Assembly (NCBI GenBank): GCA_963798855.1
Contig: CAWCUU010000001.1
Location: 62,001 to 126,000, forward strand
Direction: 5' to 3'
Origin: CAWCUU01 sp963798855
GTDB lineage: Bacteria > Gemmatimonadota > Gemmatimonadetes > Longimicrobiales > RSA9
Length of the DNA: 64,000 nt
The notes below the pieces were generated by a model. The model worked only from the letters and a program-made list of their open reading frames with translations, had not been told where the DNA came from and ran no database searches. This document shows, piece by piece, positions 35,010 through 44,300 of the stretch. Every line of letters begins with the position of its first letter. The first letter of the stretch is position 1. Both the position numbers and the translations under genes were made by a program.

Positions 35010-35803
35010 GCATCGATCCCGGAGCCGTGCGGCTCAGCGTGCTGATGCCGGTCTTCAACGAGGCACGCACGCTGGAAACCGCGCTGGAGCGTCTGCGCTC
35101 GATCTCCCTCCCCATGGAGGTCGTCTGTGTGGACGACGGCTCGACGGACGGCACGCGCGCCATCCTCGAGCAGATGCGCGCGCGCGGACTGGTGGACGTC
35201 GCGGTCTTCCACGACGGCAACCGCGGCAAGGGCGAGGCGGTTCGAACCGCTATCGGGCACGCGAGCGGCGATGTCATGGTCATCCAGGATGCCGACCTCG
35301 AGTACGATCCGCGGGATCTGCCGGACCTGCTCGTGCCCATCCTCGAGGGCCGCGCCGACGCCGTCTTCGGCAGCCGCTTCCTGGGCGGTCCGCATCGCGT
35401 CCTCTACTTCTGGCACCGCGTCGGCAACGGCATGCTGACCCTGCTCTCCAACATGCTGACAGATCTGAACCTGACCGACATGGAAACGTGCTACAAGATG
35501 GTCCGCTCCGATCTGATGCGACGGCTCCCGCTCACCGCCAGGCGCTTCGGCATCGAGCCGGAGCTCACCGCGCGCCTCGCTCAGGCGCGCGTGCGCATCT
35601 ACGAGGTGCCGATCAGCTATGCCGGGCGCACCTACGAGGAAGGGAAGAAGATCAGCTGGCGCGACGGCATCGCCGCCTTCTGGCACATCCTGCGCTTCAA
35701 CCTCACACGTCCCTCTCCGATCGCCGTTACCGAGCCCGAGGCCAGCCCGTCCGCCCCGCGCCCGGAGCCGGCTCCTCGCCCGCAGAGCGCGGCGGAGCAC
35801 TAG
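35006..35803 (+). CDS. GT2-family glycosyltransferase (polyprenol-phosphate sugar transferase-like)
   Basis: 265 residues. GT-A fold: SVLMPVFNEARTLETAL, VVCVDDGSTDGTR, GKGEAVRTAIGHASGDVMVI, then the metal-binding QDADLEYDP and the C-terminal 'GSRFLGGPHRV'. It resembles dolichyl/undecaprenyl-phosphate mannosyl- or glucosyltransferases without added membrane helices. The start overlaps the pilR stop, an unusual partner; pilin or surface glycosylation is a plausible inference. The last ~30 residues are proline-rich low complexity, and the TAG stop is supplied by the terminal repeat of a MITE-like element. Confidence 0.88.
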
Positions 35804-35990
35804 CAGGTCGCTGAAAAATGGGAGTGCGGCCGCAACCCCCCTGCTCCCTTCGGGTTGCGGCGGCACGGGGCCGTCTGCGTCGTTGGCGCTCCTCCGAGAT
35901 GCGCCCTGGCATCGCGTCGTCGCGCCGCCTCGCATCCGGCCCCGTGGCGCTCACAACGCGGCTCGCTTCCATTCTTCAGCGACCTGCTAG
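35800..35990. mobile_element. MITE-like element with 22-bp terminal inverted repeats
   Basis: Left end CTAGCAGGTCGCTGAAAAATGG (35800 on) and right end CCATTCTTCAGCGACCTGCTAG (to 35990) are reverse complements with one mismatch over 22 bp. Inside are a perfect 9-bp stem CCGCAACCC/GGGTTGCGG (35830-35860) and a further inverted pair near 35858-35871 and 35937-35950, so the whole ~190 bp can fold on itself. It encodes no credible protein. CTAG at both ends could be the target site. Confidence 0.75.
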
Positions 35991-36152
35991 CGCTCGCGCC
36001 CCCGTCCTCACCGACCCCTGCATTTCGCCAAATCGCTCGCAGATTGCGAGGTCCGGCGATGTTCTGGCGGAGCGCGTCATTGCCTGTGGATAACACGCCA
36101 AGCCGTTGTGGGTTCATTGTCTGAGACGGCCCGTGCGTGCGCCGGCCGCACG

Positions 36153-36168
36153 CGGTACGGCGGTTGCC
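36153..36168 (+). promoter_or_regulatory. Sigma-54 (-24/-12) promoter of the pilin gene
   Basis: CGGTACGGCGGTTGCC matches the consensus TGGCACG-N4-TTGCA/T, with invariant GG (36154-36155) and GC (36166-36167) exactly 10 bp apart and ACG and TTGC conserved. It lies 70 bp before the pilin ATG. Two sigma-54 activators are encoded within 3 kb on either side. Confidence 0.8.
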
Positions 36169-36238
36169 CTTGCAACGCTCCAGCCCGAGAAGGGTCCCCG
36201 ACGACTCCCACACAGTTCAACAGCGTAAGGAGCGACGC

Positions 36239-36670
36239 ATGCGCAACGACCGGCAGGGCTTCACGCTCATCGAGCTGCTGATCGTGGTTGTGATCATCGG
36301 CATTTTGGCGGCGATCGCGATCCCGAAGTTCAGCGCGACGCGGGAGAAGGCGTACTTCTCGGCGATGAAGTCGGACCTGAAGAACCTGCAGACGCAGCAG
36401 GAGCTGTACTACAGCAACGATCATGATGCCGATGGTCAGCCGGATTACACCTACGCGGCCGACGCGGCGGATGCGGACCTGGAGTTCACGGGCTCGCCGG
36501 GCGTGACGGTGACGGTGTCGGAGGGGACGCAGACCGGCTGGGCGGCAACGACCACGCACGCCGCGCTCGGTAACGATGCGGCGAAGTCCTGCGGTATCTA
36601 CGTCGGCAATGCGACGGCCCCGGCCACATTCGTGACGTCGCCGAACGTGGTGATGTGCACGGGCGAGTAG
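36239..36670 (+). CDS. pilA: Type IV pilin, major pilin candidate
   Basis: 143 residues. Short leader MRNDRQG cleaved before the N-methylated Phe, then the conserved pilin helix FTLIELLIVVVIIGILAAIA with Glu5. The head domain carries two cysteines near the C-terminus (AKSCGIYVG and VMCTGE) in the usual disulfide loop position. AAGGAG lies 6 nt before the ATG. A sigma-54 promoter upstream and a strong hairpin downstream indicate separate, high-level expression typical of the main pilus subunit. Confidence 0.93.
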   Translation: MRNDRQGFTLIELLIVVVIIGILAAIAIPKFSATREKAYFSAMKSDLKNLQTQQELYYSNDHDADGQPDYTYAADAADADLEFTGSPGVTVTVSEGTQTGWAATTTHAALGNDAAKSCGIYVGNATAPATFVTSPNVVMCTGE

Positions 36671-36702
36671 CTCAGCCCGCAGTACCAGTCAAAGGTGCGC
36701 AC

Positions 36703-36727
36703 GGCGGGGCGGGCAATCCGCCCCGCC
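36703..36727 (+). terminator. Hairpin after the first pilin gene
   Basis: GGCGGGGCGG / CCGCCCCGCC form a perfect 10-bp stem with loop GCAAT, 33 bp past the pilA stop. No T-tract follows, so it may be a strong attenuator or an mRNA 3' stabiliser rather than a full terminator. Confidence 0.6.
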
Positions 36728-36755
36728 ATCGCATCTCTGGGGAGGTGGGTGCGGC

Positions 36756-37151
36756 ATGATGAAAGATCGCCGTGGCTTCACGCTGATCGAGCTTCTGGTG
36801 GTGGTCGTCGTGATCGGGATTCTCGCGGCGATCGCGGTGCCTCGCTACCTGACGATCCGCCGCCTGACCTACTTCGCCACGGTGAAGAGCGACCTGCGGG
36901 TGCTGTCGATTCAGCAGGAGCTCTATCACAAGGAGCACGACGAGTACGCGGCTACGCTCGACGCGCTGCCGGGGTGGGCTCCGAGTCCGGGCGTGGAGGT
37001 CACGCTCGCCAGCGCGGATGCGATGGGCTGGGCCGCGACCGCCACCCACCCGGCCCTGTCCGGCGAGCAGTGCGGCATCTATTTCGGCACCGCATCTTCA
37101 GCCGACGCGCCTCCGGCCACCTCGCCCGGGGTTCCCACTTGCAGCCCGTAG
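36756..37151 (+). CDS. Second type IV pilin
   Basis: 131 residues, leader MMKDRRG then FTLIELLVVVVVIGILAAIA with Glu5. It shares with the preceding pilin the motif 'KSDL..L..QQELY' after the helix and 'GWAAT.THPAL...CGIY.G' near the end, including both cysteines, so the two are diverged paralogues in tandem. GGGGAGGTGG precedes the ATGATG start. The pilus might use either as major subunit; the first has the sigma-54 promoter. Confidence 0.92.
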   Translation: MMKDRRGFTLIELLVVVVVIGILAAIAVPRYLTIRRLTYFATVKSDLRVLSIQQELYHKEHDEYAATLDALPGWAPSPGVEVTLASADAMGWAATATHPALSGEQCGIYFGTASSADAPPATSPGVPTCSP

Positions 37152-37256
37152 ACGGCCGGATACGCTCGAGTGAGCCACCTCACCCTTCACTCTTGGTGTT
37201 CCAATCCTTAGTCTTGTCTCGCACTTCATAGCTCGACCTTCAATCTTCGTAAAGCC

Positions 37257-38500
37257 ATGCCGACGCTCGGCCGGGAGCTGCTTACTTCGCTGGTGATGGT
37301 GTTTGCGGCCGCGGTGGTCGTTGCAGTGACGGGCATCCTGCTGCTGCTGCCGCGGCTGGAGACGGTGTCGCAGGCGACCGTGTACATGGGCCTCCTGGTG
37401 GCCGCGGACGTGGTGGTGTTCACCGTCTTCGGGCACCTGCTCGTGCGGCGGCGGGTGGTCGCGCCGCTCGAGCGTCTGGTCGACGAGGTGGAGACCATCG
37501 CGTCCGGCGGTTATGGTGAGCGGGTGCAGGGGTCCGAGACGCAGGAGGTCATGCGGCTGGCGGACGCGGTGAACCACATGGCCGAGCGACTCACGTCTCA
37601 CCAGGACGAGCTGGTGGCGAACGTCCGTTCGCTCGAGGAGACGAACCGCGAGCTGACGGAGACGCGCGACGAGCTGATCCGCGTGGAGAAGATGGCTTCC
37701 GTCGGTCGCCTCGCAGCGGGGATCGCGCACGAGATCGGCAATCCGCTCGGCGCGATCCTCGGCTATCTCGGCGTGCTCGGGCGCGGTGCGGACGAGCAGC
37801 GGCGCGAGCTGTTTCGCTCTGCCGAAGCCGAGGCCCGGCGCATCGACCGGATCGTCCACGGGCTGCTGGACTATGCCCGGCCGCGCGAGCCGCGGGCCCG
37901 GCAGGTCGCGGTGAACGAGGTCGTCGATCAGACGGTGGAGCTGCTGCGCACGCAGGGTCGCTTCGGCGCGGTCGAGCTGGAGCGGAAGCGGCGGGAGGGA
38001 CTCCCTCCGGTGACGGCCGACTTCAACCAGCTGCAGCAGGTCCTCGTGAACCTGATGATCAATGCATTGGACGCGATGGACGGCGTGGCCGCGCCGAGGC
38101 TCGAGGTGGCGACGTCGCTCGTCACCGTGGAAGGCGCCCGCCGTCCGCCGGCGCGCCGCCGCGACGATCCGCCGGACGTGGACTACTCGCACCGGCGTCG
38201 CTTCAACCGCACGCCCCGGGTACCGCGGGAGGACGCGTTTCCGGAGCGCATGGATGTGGTACAGATCACGGTCACGGACAATGGCTGCGGCATCCCGCCG
38301 GAGGATTGGGAGCACGTGTTCGAGCCGTTTTACACGACGAAGGAGCCGGGCAAGGGGACGGGACTCGGGCTCGCAGTGGCGGCCCGTCTGGTCGACTCGA
38401 TGGGCGGCACGATCCGGGTGATGAGCGGCGATGGCGGGGGAGCGCGCTTCGCCGTCATGCTGCCGCCCACCGGCGCCCGTGCCGCCGAGCGGAGAGAGGC

Positions 38501-38504
<4 letters not shown>
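37257..38504 (+). CDS. HAMP-containing histidine kinase (NtrB-like)
   Basis: 415 residues. Two N-terminal membrane helices (LLTSLVMVFAAAVVVAVTG and TVYMGLLVAADVVVFTVFG), a HAMP domain (RRRVVAPLERLVDEVETIA), a coiled linker, H-box MASVGRLAAGIAHEIGNPLG and an ATPase domain (LVNLMINALDAMDG, VTDNGCGIPPEDW, FEPFYTTKEPGKGTGLGLAV). A basic insertion of ~35 residues (RRPPARRRDDPPDVDYSHRR...) sits between the N- and G1-boxes. There is hardly any periplasmic sensor. It is coupled to the sigma-54 regulator that follows. Confidence 0.92.
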
Positions 38505-39859
<1,355 letters not shown>

Positions 39860-39879
39860 GCTTCTCAATTCTCTATGGA

Positions 39880-39900
39880 TGCGCCCCTCCCGGGGGCGCA
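39880..39900 (+). terminator. Hairpin between the response regulator and the minor-pilin genes
   Basis: TGCGCCCC (39880-39887) and GGGGCGCA (39893-39900) form an 8-bp stem with a 5-nt loop, 21 bp after the regulator stop. Its position favours a pseudopilin start at 39911 rather than 39875. No U-tract. Confidence 0.4.
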
Positions 39901-39910
39901 CCTTCGGGCC

Positions 39911-40363
39911 ATGCGCGCCCCCCCAGGCCGCCCGTCCGAGGGCGGCACGCTGCTCGAGCTGCTGCTCGTGGTCGGACTGCTGGCGATCCTGCTCGGGATT
40001 GCCGCTACCCCCGTCGCCGCCATGCTGGACCGGATCGCCGTGCGCTCGGCCGCCGCGGCGCTCGGGCGCGGCCTTGCACGGGCCCGTGTCCTCGCTCAAT
40101 CCCGCGGCGGCGCCGTCGTCGTCATCGACCCCCGGACACGACGGTACTGGATCGAGACGGGAGGGGCCCCGGCGGCCGATAGCCTGGTCCTGCTGTCCGC
40201 ACCGGGAACTGTGCAGGTGCCGGGTGGATCTACGGCGGCCGTGCGGATCGGCTTCTCGCCGCTCGGGCTGGGTGAGGTCGCGAGTCGGACGTTCGTGTTC
40301 CGGCTCGGGCGTGCCGAGGCCCACCTGACGGTCTCCTCGTTCGGCCGGGTGCGGGTGTGGTGA
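39911..40363 (+). CDS. Minor pilin, GspH/FimT-like (cassette 1, gene 1)
   Basis: 150 residues from ATG 39911; ATG 39875 would add 12 residues. Leader MRAPPGRPSEGG is followed by TLLELLLVVGLLAILLGIAA, so the +1 residue is Thr instead of Phe but Glu5 is kept. The head domain has the FimT pattern 'ALGRGLARARVLAQSRGGAVVV' and ends in strands. It opens four overlapping minor-pilin genes. Confidence 0.85.
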   Translation: MRAPPGRPSEGGTLLELLLVVGLLAILLGIAATPVAAMLDRIAVRSAAAALGRGLARARVLAQSRGGAVVVIDPRTRRYWIETGGAPAADSLVLLSAPGTVQVPGGSTAAVRIGFSPLGLGEVASRTFVFRLGRAEAHLTVSSFGRVRVW

Positions 40364-40719
40364 TCGAGCGGAGGTCCGAGGCGGGCTTTACGCTCGTGGA
40401 GGTGCTTTTCGCGGCGGTGCTGCTCGCGGGCGCCGTCATCGCCTCGGGGGCCGCCGCGGCCGGCACGGCGGCCGCCTTCGCGGTAGCGGAGCTGGATGAG
40501 GGTGCGGTCGCGGCCGCGGAGCAGCTGTGCGACTCGCTGCTCTCGCTTCCCGGCGTCGCCGGTGCGGAGGGCAGCGACATCCGGCCGCCGTATCGCCTCG
40601 CGTGGCGCCTTACGCCCGTAGAGGGCGGCATCGAGGTGAGGTACGTCACGCCGCAAGGCCCCCGGATGCTGCGCTTCGATCTGCGTCTGCCTCCGCCAAT
40701 ACCGGTCGTGGAGCCATGA
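40360..40719 (+). CDS. Minor pilin, PilV/GspI-like (cassette 1, gene 2)
   Basis: 119 residues. Leader VIERRSEAG, then FTLVEVLFAAVLLAGAVIAS with Glu5 and a short head 'ELDEGAVAAAEQLCDSLLSLPG' typical of PilV/GspI. GTG 40360 overlaps the previous stop (GTGA); GTG 40357 is one codon upstream. Confidence 0.85.
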   Translation: MIERRSEAGFTLVEVLFAAVLLAGAVIASGAAAAGTAAAFAVAELDEGAVAAAEQLCDSLLSLPGVAGAEGSDIRPPYRLAWRLTPVEGGIEVRYVTPQGPRMLRFDLRLPPPIPVVEP

Positions 40720-41453
40720 GAGGACGACGCGCCGAGGCGGGGCACACTCTCGCCGAGCTCCTGGTGGCGCTGAGCCTCACCGCGATCGTCGCCGCCGCCG
40801 CCTTCGGCTGGTTGGCGTCGGAGCTTCGCTGGGCGGACGCGTTGACGCGCAGGGCGGCGAGCGCGGATGCGTTTCGGCTCGCCGAGCTTCTGCTCCCGCA
40901 GGAGCTCCGCTTTCTGAGGCCGGACCGCGACGTGGCGGCGATCGCCACGGATTCGCTCGCGATTCGCGTTTTGCGCGGCACCGGCGTGGTATGCCAGGGC
41001 GGTGGCGCGTCGATCGTGATCCGGCTGCGGGCTTCCCGCGGACCCGACGCAGCCAAGGACTCGCTGCTCTGGCTGGACGCGGGTGACGAGGTTCCGCTCC
41101 CCGTTCTCGACGCTGCATCCGATCCGACGGGCTGTCCCGCGGGAGAGGGGGAGGCCGTCTTCCGACTGCAGACCTCGCCCGCGCCCCCGACCGGCGCCGC
41201 CGTCCTTCTTTTCGAGCGCGGCGCCTATCATCTGCAGGGCTCGGCTCTCCGCTATCGCCGAGGAGCGAGCGGACGTCAGCCGCTCACCGGGCCCGTGTTC
41301 GACGACTCCCGCAGCAGCTTCGAGGGTATCGCGGGAGCCTCGGCCGTGCTTCTTCGACTCCGTTCGATGGCCGTTGCCCGGGCTGCCGAATCCCGGGCCT
41401 GGTCCGGCCGCCTTCCCCTGCTGAACGATACGGTCGCCGGTGCGCACCCATGA
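40716..41453 (+). CDS. Minor pilin, PilW/GspJ-like (cassette 1, gene 3)
   Basis: 245 residues. Leader MRGRRAEAG, then HTLAELLVALSLTAIVAAAA with Glu5; +1 is His. The larger head has a J-type layout (ADAFRLAELLLPQELRFL...; LAIRVLRGTG) and closes with LLRLRSMAVARA. ATG overlaps the previous stop. Confidence 0.85.
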   Translation: MRGRRAEAGHTLAELLVALSLTAIVAAAAFGWLASELRWADALTRRAASADAFRLAELLLPQELRFLRPDRDVAAIATDSLAIRVLRGTGVVCQGGGASIVIRLRASRGPDAAKDSLLWLDAGDEVPLPVLDAASDPTGCPAGEGEAVFRLQTSPAPPTGAAVLLFERGAYHLQGSALRYRRGASGRQPLTGPVFDDSRSSFEGIAGASAVLLRLRSMAVARAAESRAWSGRLPLLNDTVAGAHP

Positions 41454-42354
41454 GCGACGCGGCTTCGCGCTGCTGCTGGTCGTCGCCGCGCTCCTCGCGG
41501 GTGGCGCCCTGGCGCTGCTGGTCGCGACACTCGCGGCCGAGCGGGTTCGGCTGGTGCGCGCACGGGCGGAGCTGCTCCGCGCCCGGATGGCAGCCGTCTC
41601 CGTGGCCGCGGACGGGCTGCGCGCGTGGAGCCGTGCGCTTATAGGCGGCCTCGCGCCCGGTGTCGAGACGCCGCTGATCACGAGCCCGAGCGGGCGGGCG
41701 ACCATCGAGCGCCTCGCGCCGTCCGGCTTCCTGGTGCGTGGCTACGGCACCGTGCGGGTGCCTGGGGCCGGGAGCGGCGCCGCGAGGGCCGGCGTCGCCC
41801 TGCTGGTGACGGGGGTGGATGTCGCCGAGCTGACGGCGGCGTTCGACGCCGCGATGACGGTCGACAGCGGCACCACCGCAGTGGTCGCTGCCGGCGGCAC
41901 GATCGAGGGACCCGTGCGCGTGGACTCCGCCGCGCTGCTGGAGCTGGAGGACGCGTCGGCCATCGGCTCGCCGCTCGCCGGTCCGCTCCCCCGTCTGCCT
42001 CTATCCCCGGCTTCGATCGCAGCGATCGGGAGCGACGGTGTCGGAGCCGCGCCGATCGTGCTCTCCGACTCGCTCGCGATCGCCGGGAGTCTGAGCGGCG
42101 TGATCGTGGTCACCGGAGCGCTCGTGTTGCGAAGCGGAGCCCGGGTGGAGGGAGTCGTCCTCGTGTCCGGTGAGCTGATCGTCGAGTCGGGAGCGGAGAT
42201 CGTCGGAGCGGTACGTCTGACGGACGGAGCGCGGCTCCGCGTCGATGGGCGGGTCACCGCGGATGCGGCGGTCGTTCAGGCGGCCGTCGACACGTCCTCG
42301 ATCCCGGACGTCCCGTTCCGGGTCGGGCCCCGACTCTGGCTGCCAATCTACTGA
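41440..42354 (+). CDS. PilX-like minor pilin with beta-helical C-terminus (cassette 1, gene 4)
   Basis: 304 residues. Leader VRTHERRG, then FALLLVVAALLAGGALALLV, which lacks Glu5 as PilX/GspK proteins do. From about residue 200 the chain is a regular pattern of short valine/glycine strands (SGVIVVTGALVLRSGARVEG, VVLVSGELIVESGAEIVGAV) like the beta-helix of bactofilins or polymer-forming proteins. A tip-capping subunit with a rigid rod domain is plausible. It overlaps the previous gene by 14 nt. Confidence 0.83.
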   Translation: MRTHERRGFALLLVVAALLAGGALALLVATLAAERVRLVRARAELLRARMAAVSVAADGLRAWSRALIGGLAPGVETPLITSPSGRATIERLAPSGFLVRGYGTVRVPGAGSGAARAGVALLVTGVDVAELTAAFDAAMTVDSGTTAVVAAGGTIEGPVRVDSAALLELEDASAIGSPLAGPLPRLPLSPASIAAIGSDGVGAAPIVLSDSLAIAGSLSGVIVVTGALVLRSGARVEGVVLVSGELIVESGAEIVGAVRLTDGARLRVDGRVTADAAVVQAAVDTSSIPDVPFRVGPRLWLPIY

Positions 42355-42611
42355 AAATGCTGGTGCGGAGCGGAGAAACGGCGTCCTCGAAGAGTCGAAA
42401 AAAGTACCTGGTGCCAATACTTAGTACTGGGCCCGAAGTGCGTGCAGGGCCGGAAATGGCGCCCCTGCTTGGGTTCGGCATACGGCACGGATGTGGAAGT
42501 TGTCACGGGCGGCCACGCGACGCCGGCTGGTTGCATTCCGGGTCGCGTTGCCGGGGCCTCGTGACGATTCGGTGTCCCGGCAGAATGCGCGGGCACCGAC
42601 GAGCAGGAGCG

Positions 42612-43058
42612 ATGGAAGAGCGCCGTGGCGGGTTCAGCATGATCGAGCTGCTCATTGTCGTGATGGTCGGCGCGATCCTGCTCGGCCTGGTGATGCCGGC
42701 ATTCGGAAGCGTGCAGAGGCGACGTTCCGTGCAGAACGCGAGAGATGCCTTCGTCTGGCTGTCCATGCGCGCGCAGTCGACAGCGGTGGAGCGGGGGCTG
42801 CCCGTGACGCTGACGCTGGATCCGTCGACGGCGAGCGCTGTCGCCATGACTACAGAAGGGGAAGCGGTGGACAGCGTCGCCTTCAGCGGAGAGCACGACG
42901 CGGTCGTGACCACGTCGACGGGAGCCGCGATCCAGATCTGCTATACGCCTCGTGGGTTCGCGACGTGTCCCGCCAGCACGGCGTACGCGACGTTCAGCCT
43001 CGGTCCGGATTCGGCTCGCGTGCGGATCCGACCGCTCGGGCAGGTGGAGGCGCAGTGA
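42612..43058 (+). CDS. Minor pilin, GspH/FimT-like (cassette 2, gene 1)
   Basis: 148 residues. Leader MEERRGG, then FSMIELLIVVMVGAILLGLV with Glu5; head begins FGSVQRRRSVQNARDAFVWL and ends RVRIRPLGQVEAQ. AGGAGCG precedes the ATG. The 257 bp before it contain no gene; a promoter may lie there, since this begins the second four-gene set. Confidence 0.9.
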   Translation: MEERRGGFSMIELLIVVMVGAILLGLVMPAFGSVQRRRSVQNARDAFVWLSMRAQSTAVERGLPVTLTLDPSTASAVAMTTEGEAVDSVAFSGEHDAVVTTSTGAAIQICYTPRGFATCPASTAYATFSLGPDSARVRIRPLGQVEAQ

Positions 43059-43447
43059 CGGCGATCCGGCCCCCCAACGGACAGGACGGCTTCTCCTTCC
43101 TCGAGGTCGTGGTGGCGCTCCTCATTTTCACGGTCGGGGTGCTGGCGATGGCCGGCTCGACGGGGGCGATCTTCACGCAGCTCCGCGTCGCCGACCGGCG
43201 CGACGAGCGCGCTGCCGCCGTCCAATATGCCGCCGAGGGGCTCCGCGCGGTCGACTTCGACCAGCTCGCGACCGCGTGTGGGGGCCTGACGCAGCGGGTA
43301 GGGCAATACGCCCTGAGCTGTGCACCGGGCGAGAGCCAGTCGAATCTCACCGGTCTCTACGTCGTCAGCTCGGGACCGGGATACGTCTCCGGGCAGGGAT
43401 GGAAGACGGATGTCGTCGACAGCACGCTCATCGCGATCGCGCGCTGA
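43055..43447 (+). CDS. Minor pilin, PilV-like (cassette 2, gene 2)
   Basis: 130 residues. Leader VTAIRPPNGQDG, then FSFLEVVVALLIFTVGVLAM with Glu5, and the PilV-like 'RRDERAAAVQYAAEGLRAVDF'. Two cysteines (ATACGG, LSCAPG) may pair. GTG overlaps the previous stop (GTGA). Confidence 0.88.
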   Translation: MTAIRPPNGQDGFSFLEVVVALLIFTVGVLAMAGSTGAIFTQLRVADRRDERAAAVQYAAEGLRAVDFDQLATACGGLTQRVGQYALSCAPGESQSNLTGLYVVSSGPGYVSGQGWKTDVVDSTLIAIAR

Positions 43448-43463
43448 GGGCGCGCCTCGCGCG

Positions 43464-44285
43464 ATGCGGGCGGATTCCGGCTTCACGCTGGTGGAGCTGC
43501 TCTTCGTCGCAGTACTCGGTGCAGCCGTGATCACCGCGGCCTATCAGAGCCTGATCGTGCAGGAGGGCGCATTCCGCGCGCAGCGGACGATCGCCACCAC
43601 GCAGGACGTGGCCCGCACGGGCGTGGACGTGCTCGTCAGCGAGTTGCGCGAGATCAGCGCCGACGCGGCAGATGCGCCGGGCAGCGACATCCGCTCCCTG
43701 GGCAGTGATTCGATCCAGTTCCGCGCCTTTCGCACTGCTGGCCTCGTGTGCGCGAAAGGCAGCGGAGCGGTTGAGATCTACGGTGTCGGAGACGGCATTT
43801 CCGCGGGCGACAGCGTGCTGATCTTCGCCGAGGGCGACCCGACGACGGGCGCCGACGACGGCTGGGTCGCGGACAGCGTAACCGCCGTCTCCGGCGGGAC
43901 CACCTGCGCGGACATCGCCGGCTACGATCGGCGCTCGCTCGCCGTGAGTACCGCCGTCGCATCGATGTCCGCGCTGCGCCCGGGCGCGGCGGTTCGCGGC
44001 TACCAGTGGATCACCTACGGGCTGTACACCGATACGGACGGTAGCAGGGTGCTGGGGCGGCACGGCGACGACGGTGAGGTCGAGCCGCTGATCGGGCCGC
44101 TCGCGCCGCCGACGGAGGGTGGGCTCCGCTTCACGTTCTACGATGCAGCCGGCGCGGAGACCACGAACGCCGCCGACGTCGTTCGCATGGTCGTGAGCGT
44201 GAAGGGACTCTCGCGCGCGGGGCGCGAGCTCGGCGGCGAGTACGCCGATTCGCTCGTGACCCAGATCTACCTGCGAAACAACTGA
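43464..44285 (+). CDS. Minor pilin, PilW-like (cassette 2, gene 3)
   Basis: 273 residues. Leader MRADSG, then FTLVELLFVAVLGAAVITAA with Glu5. PilW-type head with 'TTQDVARTGVDVLVSELREI', SDSIQFRAF and the late strand FTFYDAAGAETTNAADVVRM. Starts 17 nt after the previous gene with a weak ribosome site. Confidence 0.88.
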   Translation: MRADSGFTLVELLFVAVLGAAVITAAYQSLIVQEGAFRAQRTIATTQDVARTGVDVLVSELREISADAADAPGSDIRSLGSDSIQFRAFRTAGLVCAKGSGAVEIYGVGDGISAGDSVLIFAEGDPTTGADDGWVADSVTAVSGGTTCADIAGYDRRSLAVSTAVASMSALRPGAAVRGYQWITYGLYTDTDGSRVLGRHGDDGEVEPLIGPLAPPTEGGLRFTFYDAAGAETTNAADVVRMVVSVKGLSRAGRELGGEYADSLVTQIYLRNN

Positions 44286-44300
44286 GTGTCAGGGGGCGGA

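Noticed and set aside
35727..36213. Several small frames inside and beside the MITE-like element
   Set aside because: They overlap one another in different frames, have no ribosome sites and translate structured repeat sequence.
42440..42470. Sigma-54 promoter before minor-pilin cassette 2
   Set aside because: GGGCCGGAAATGGC has GG and GC at the right distance, but the -24 and -12 boxes each miss conserved bases.
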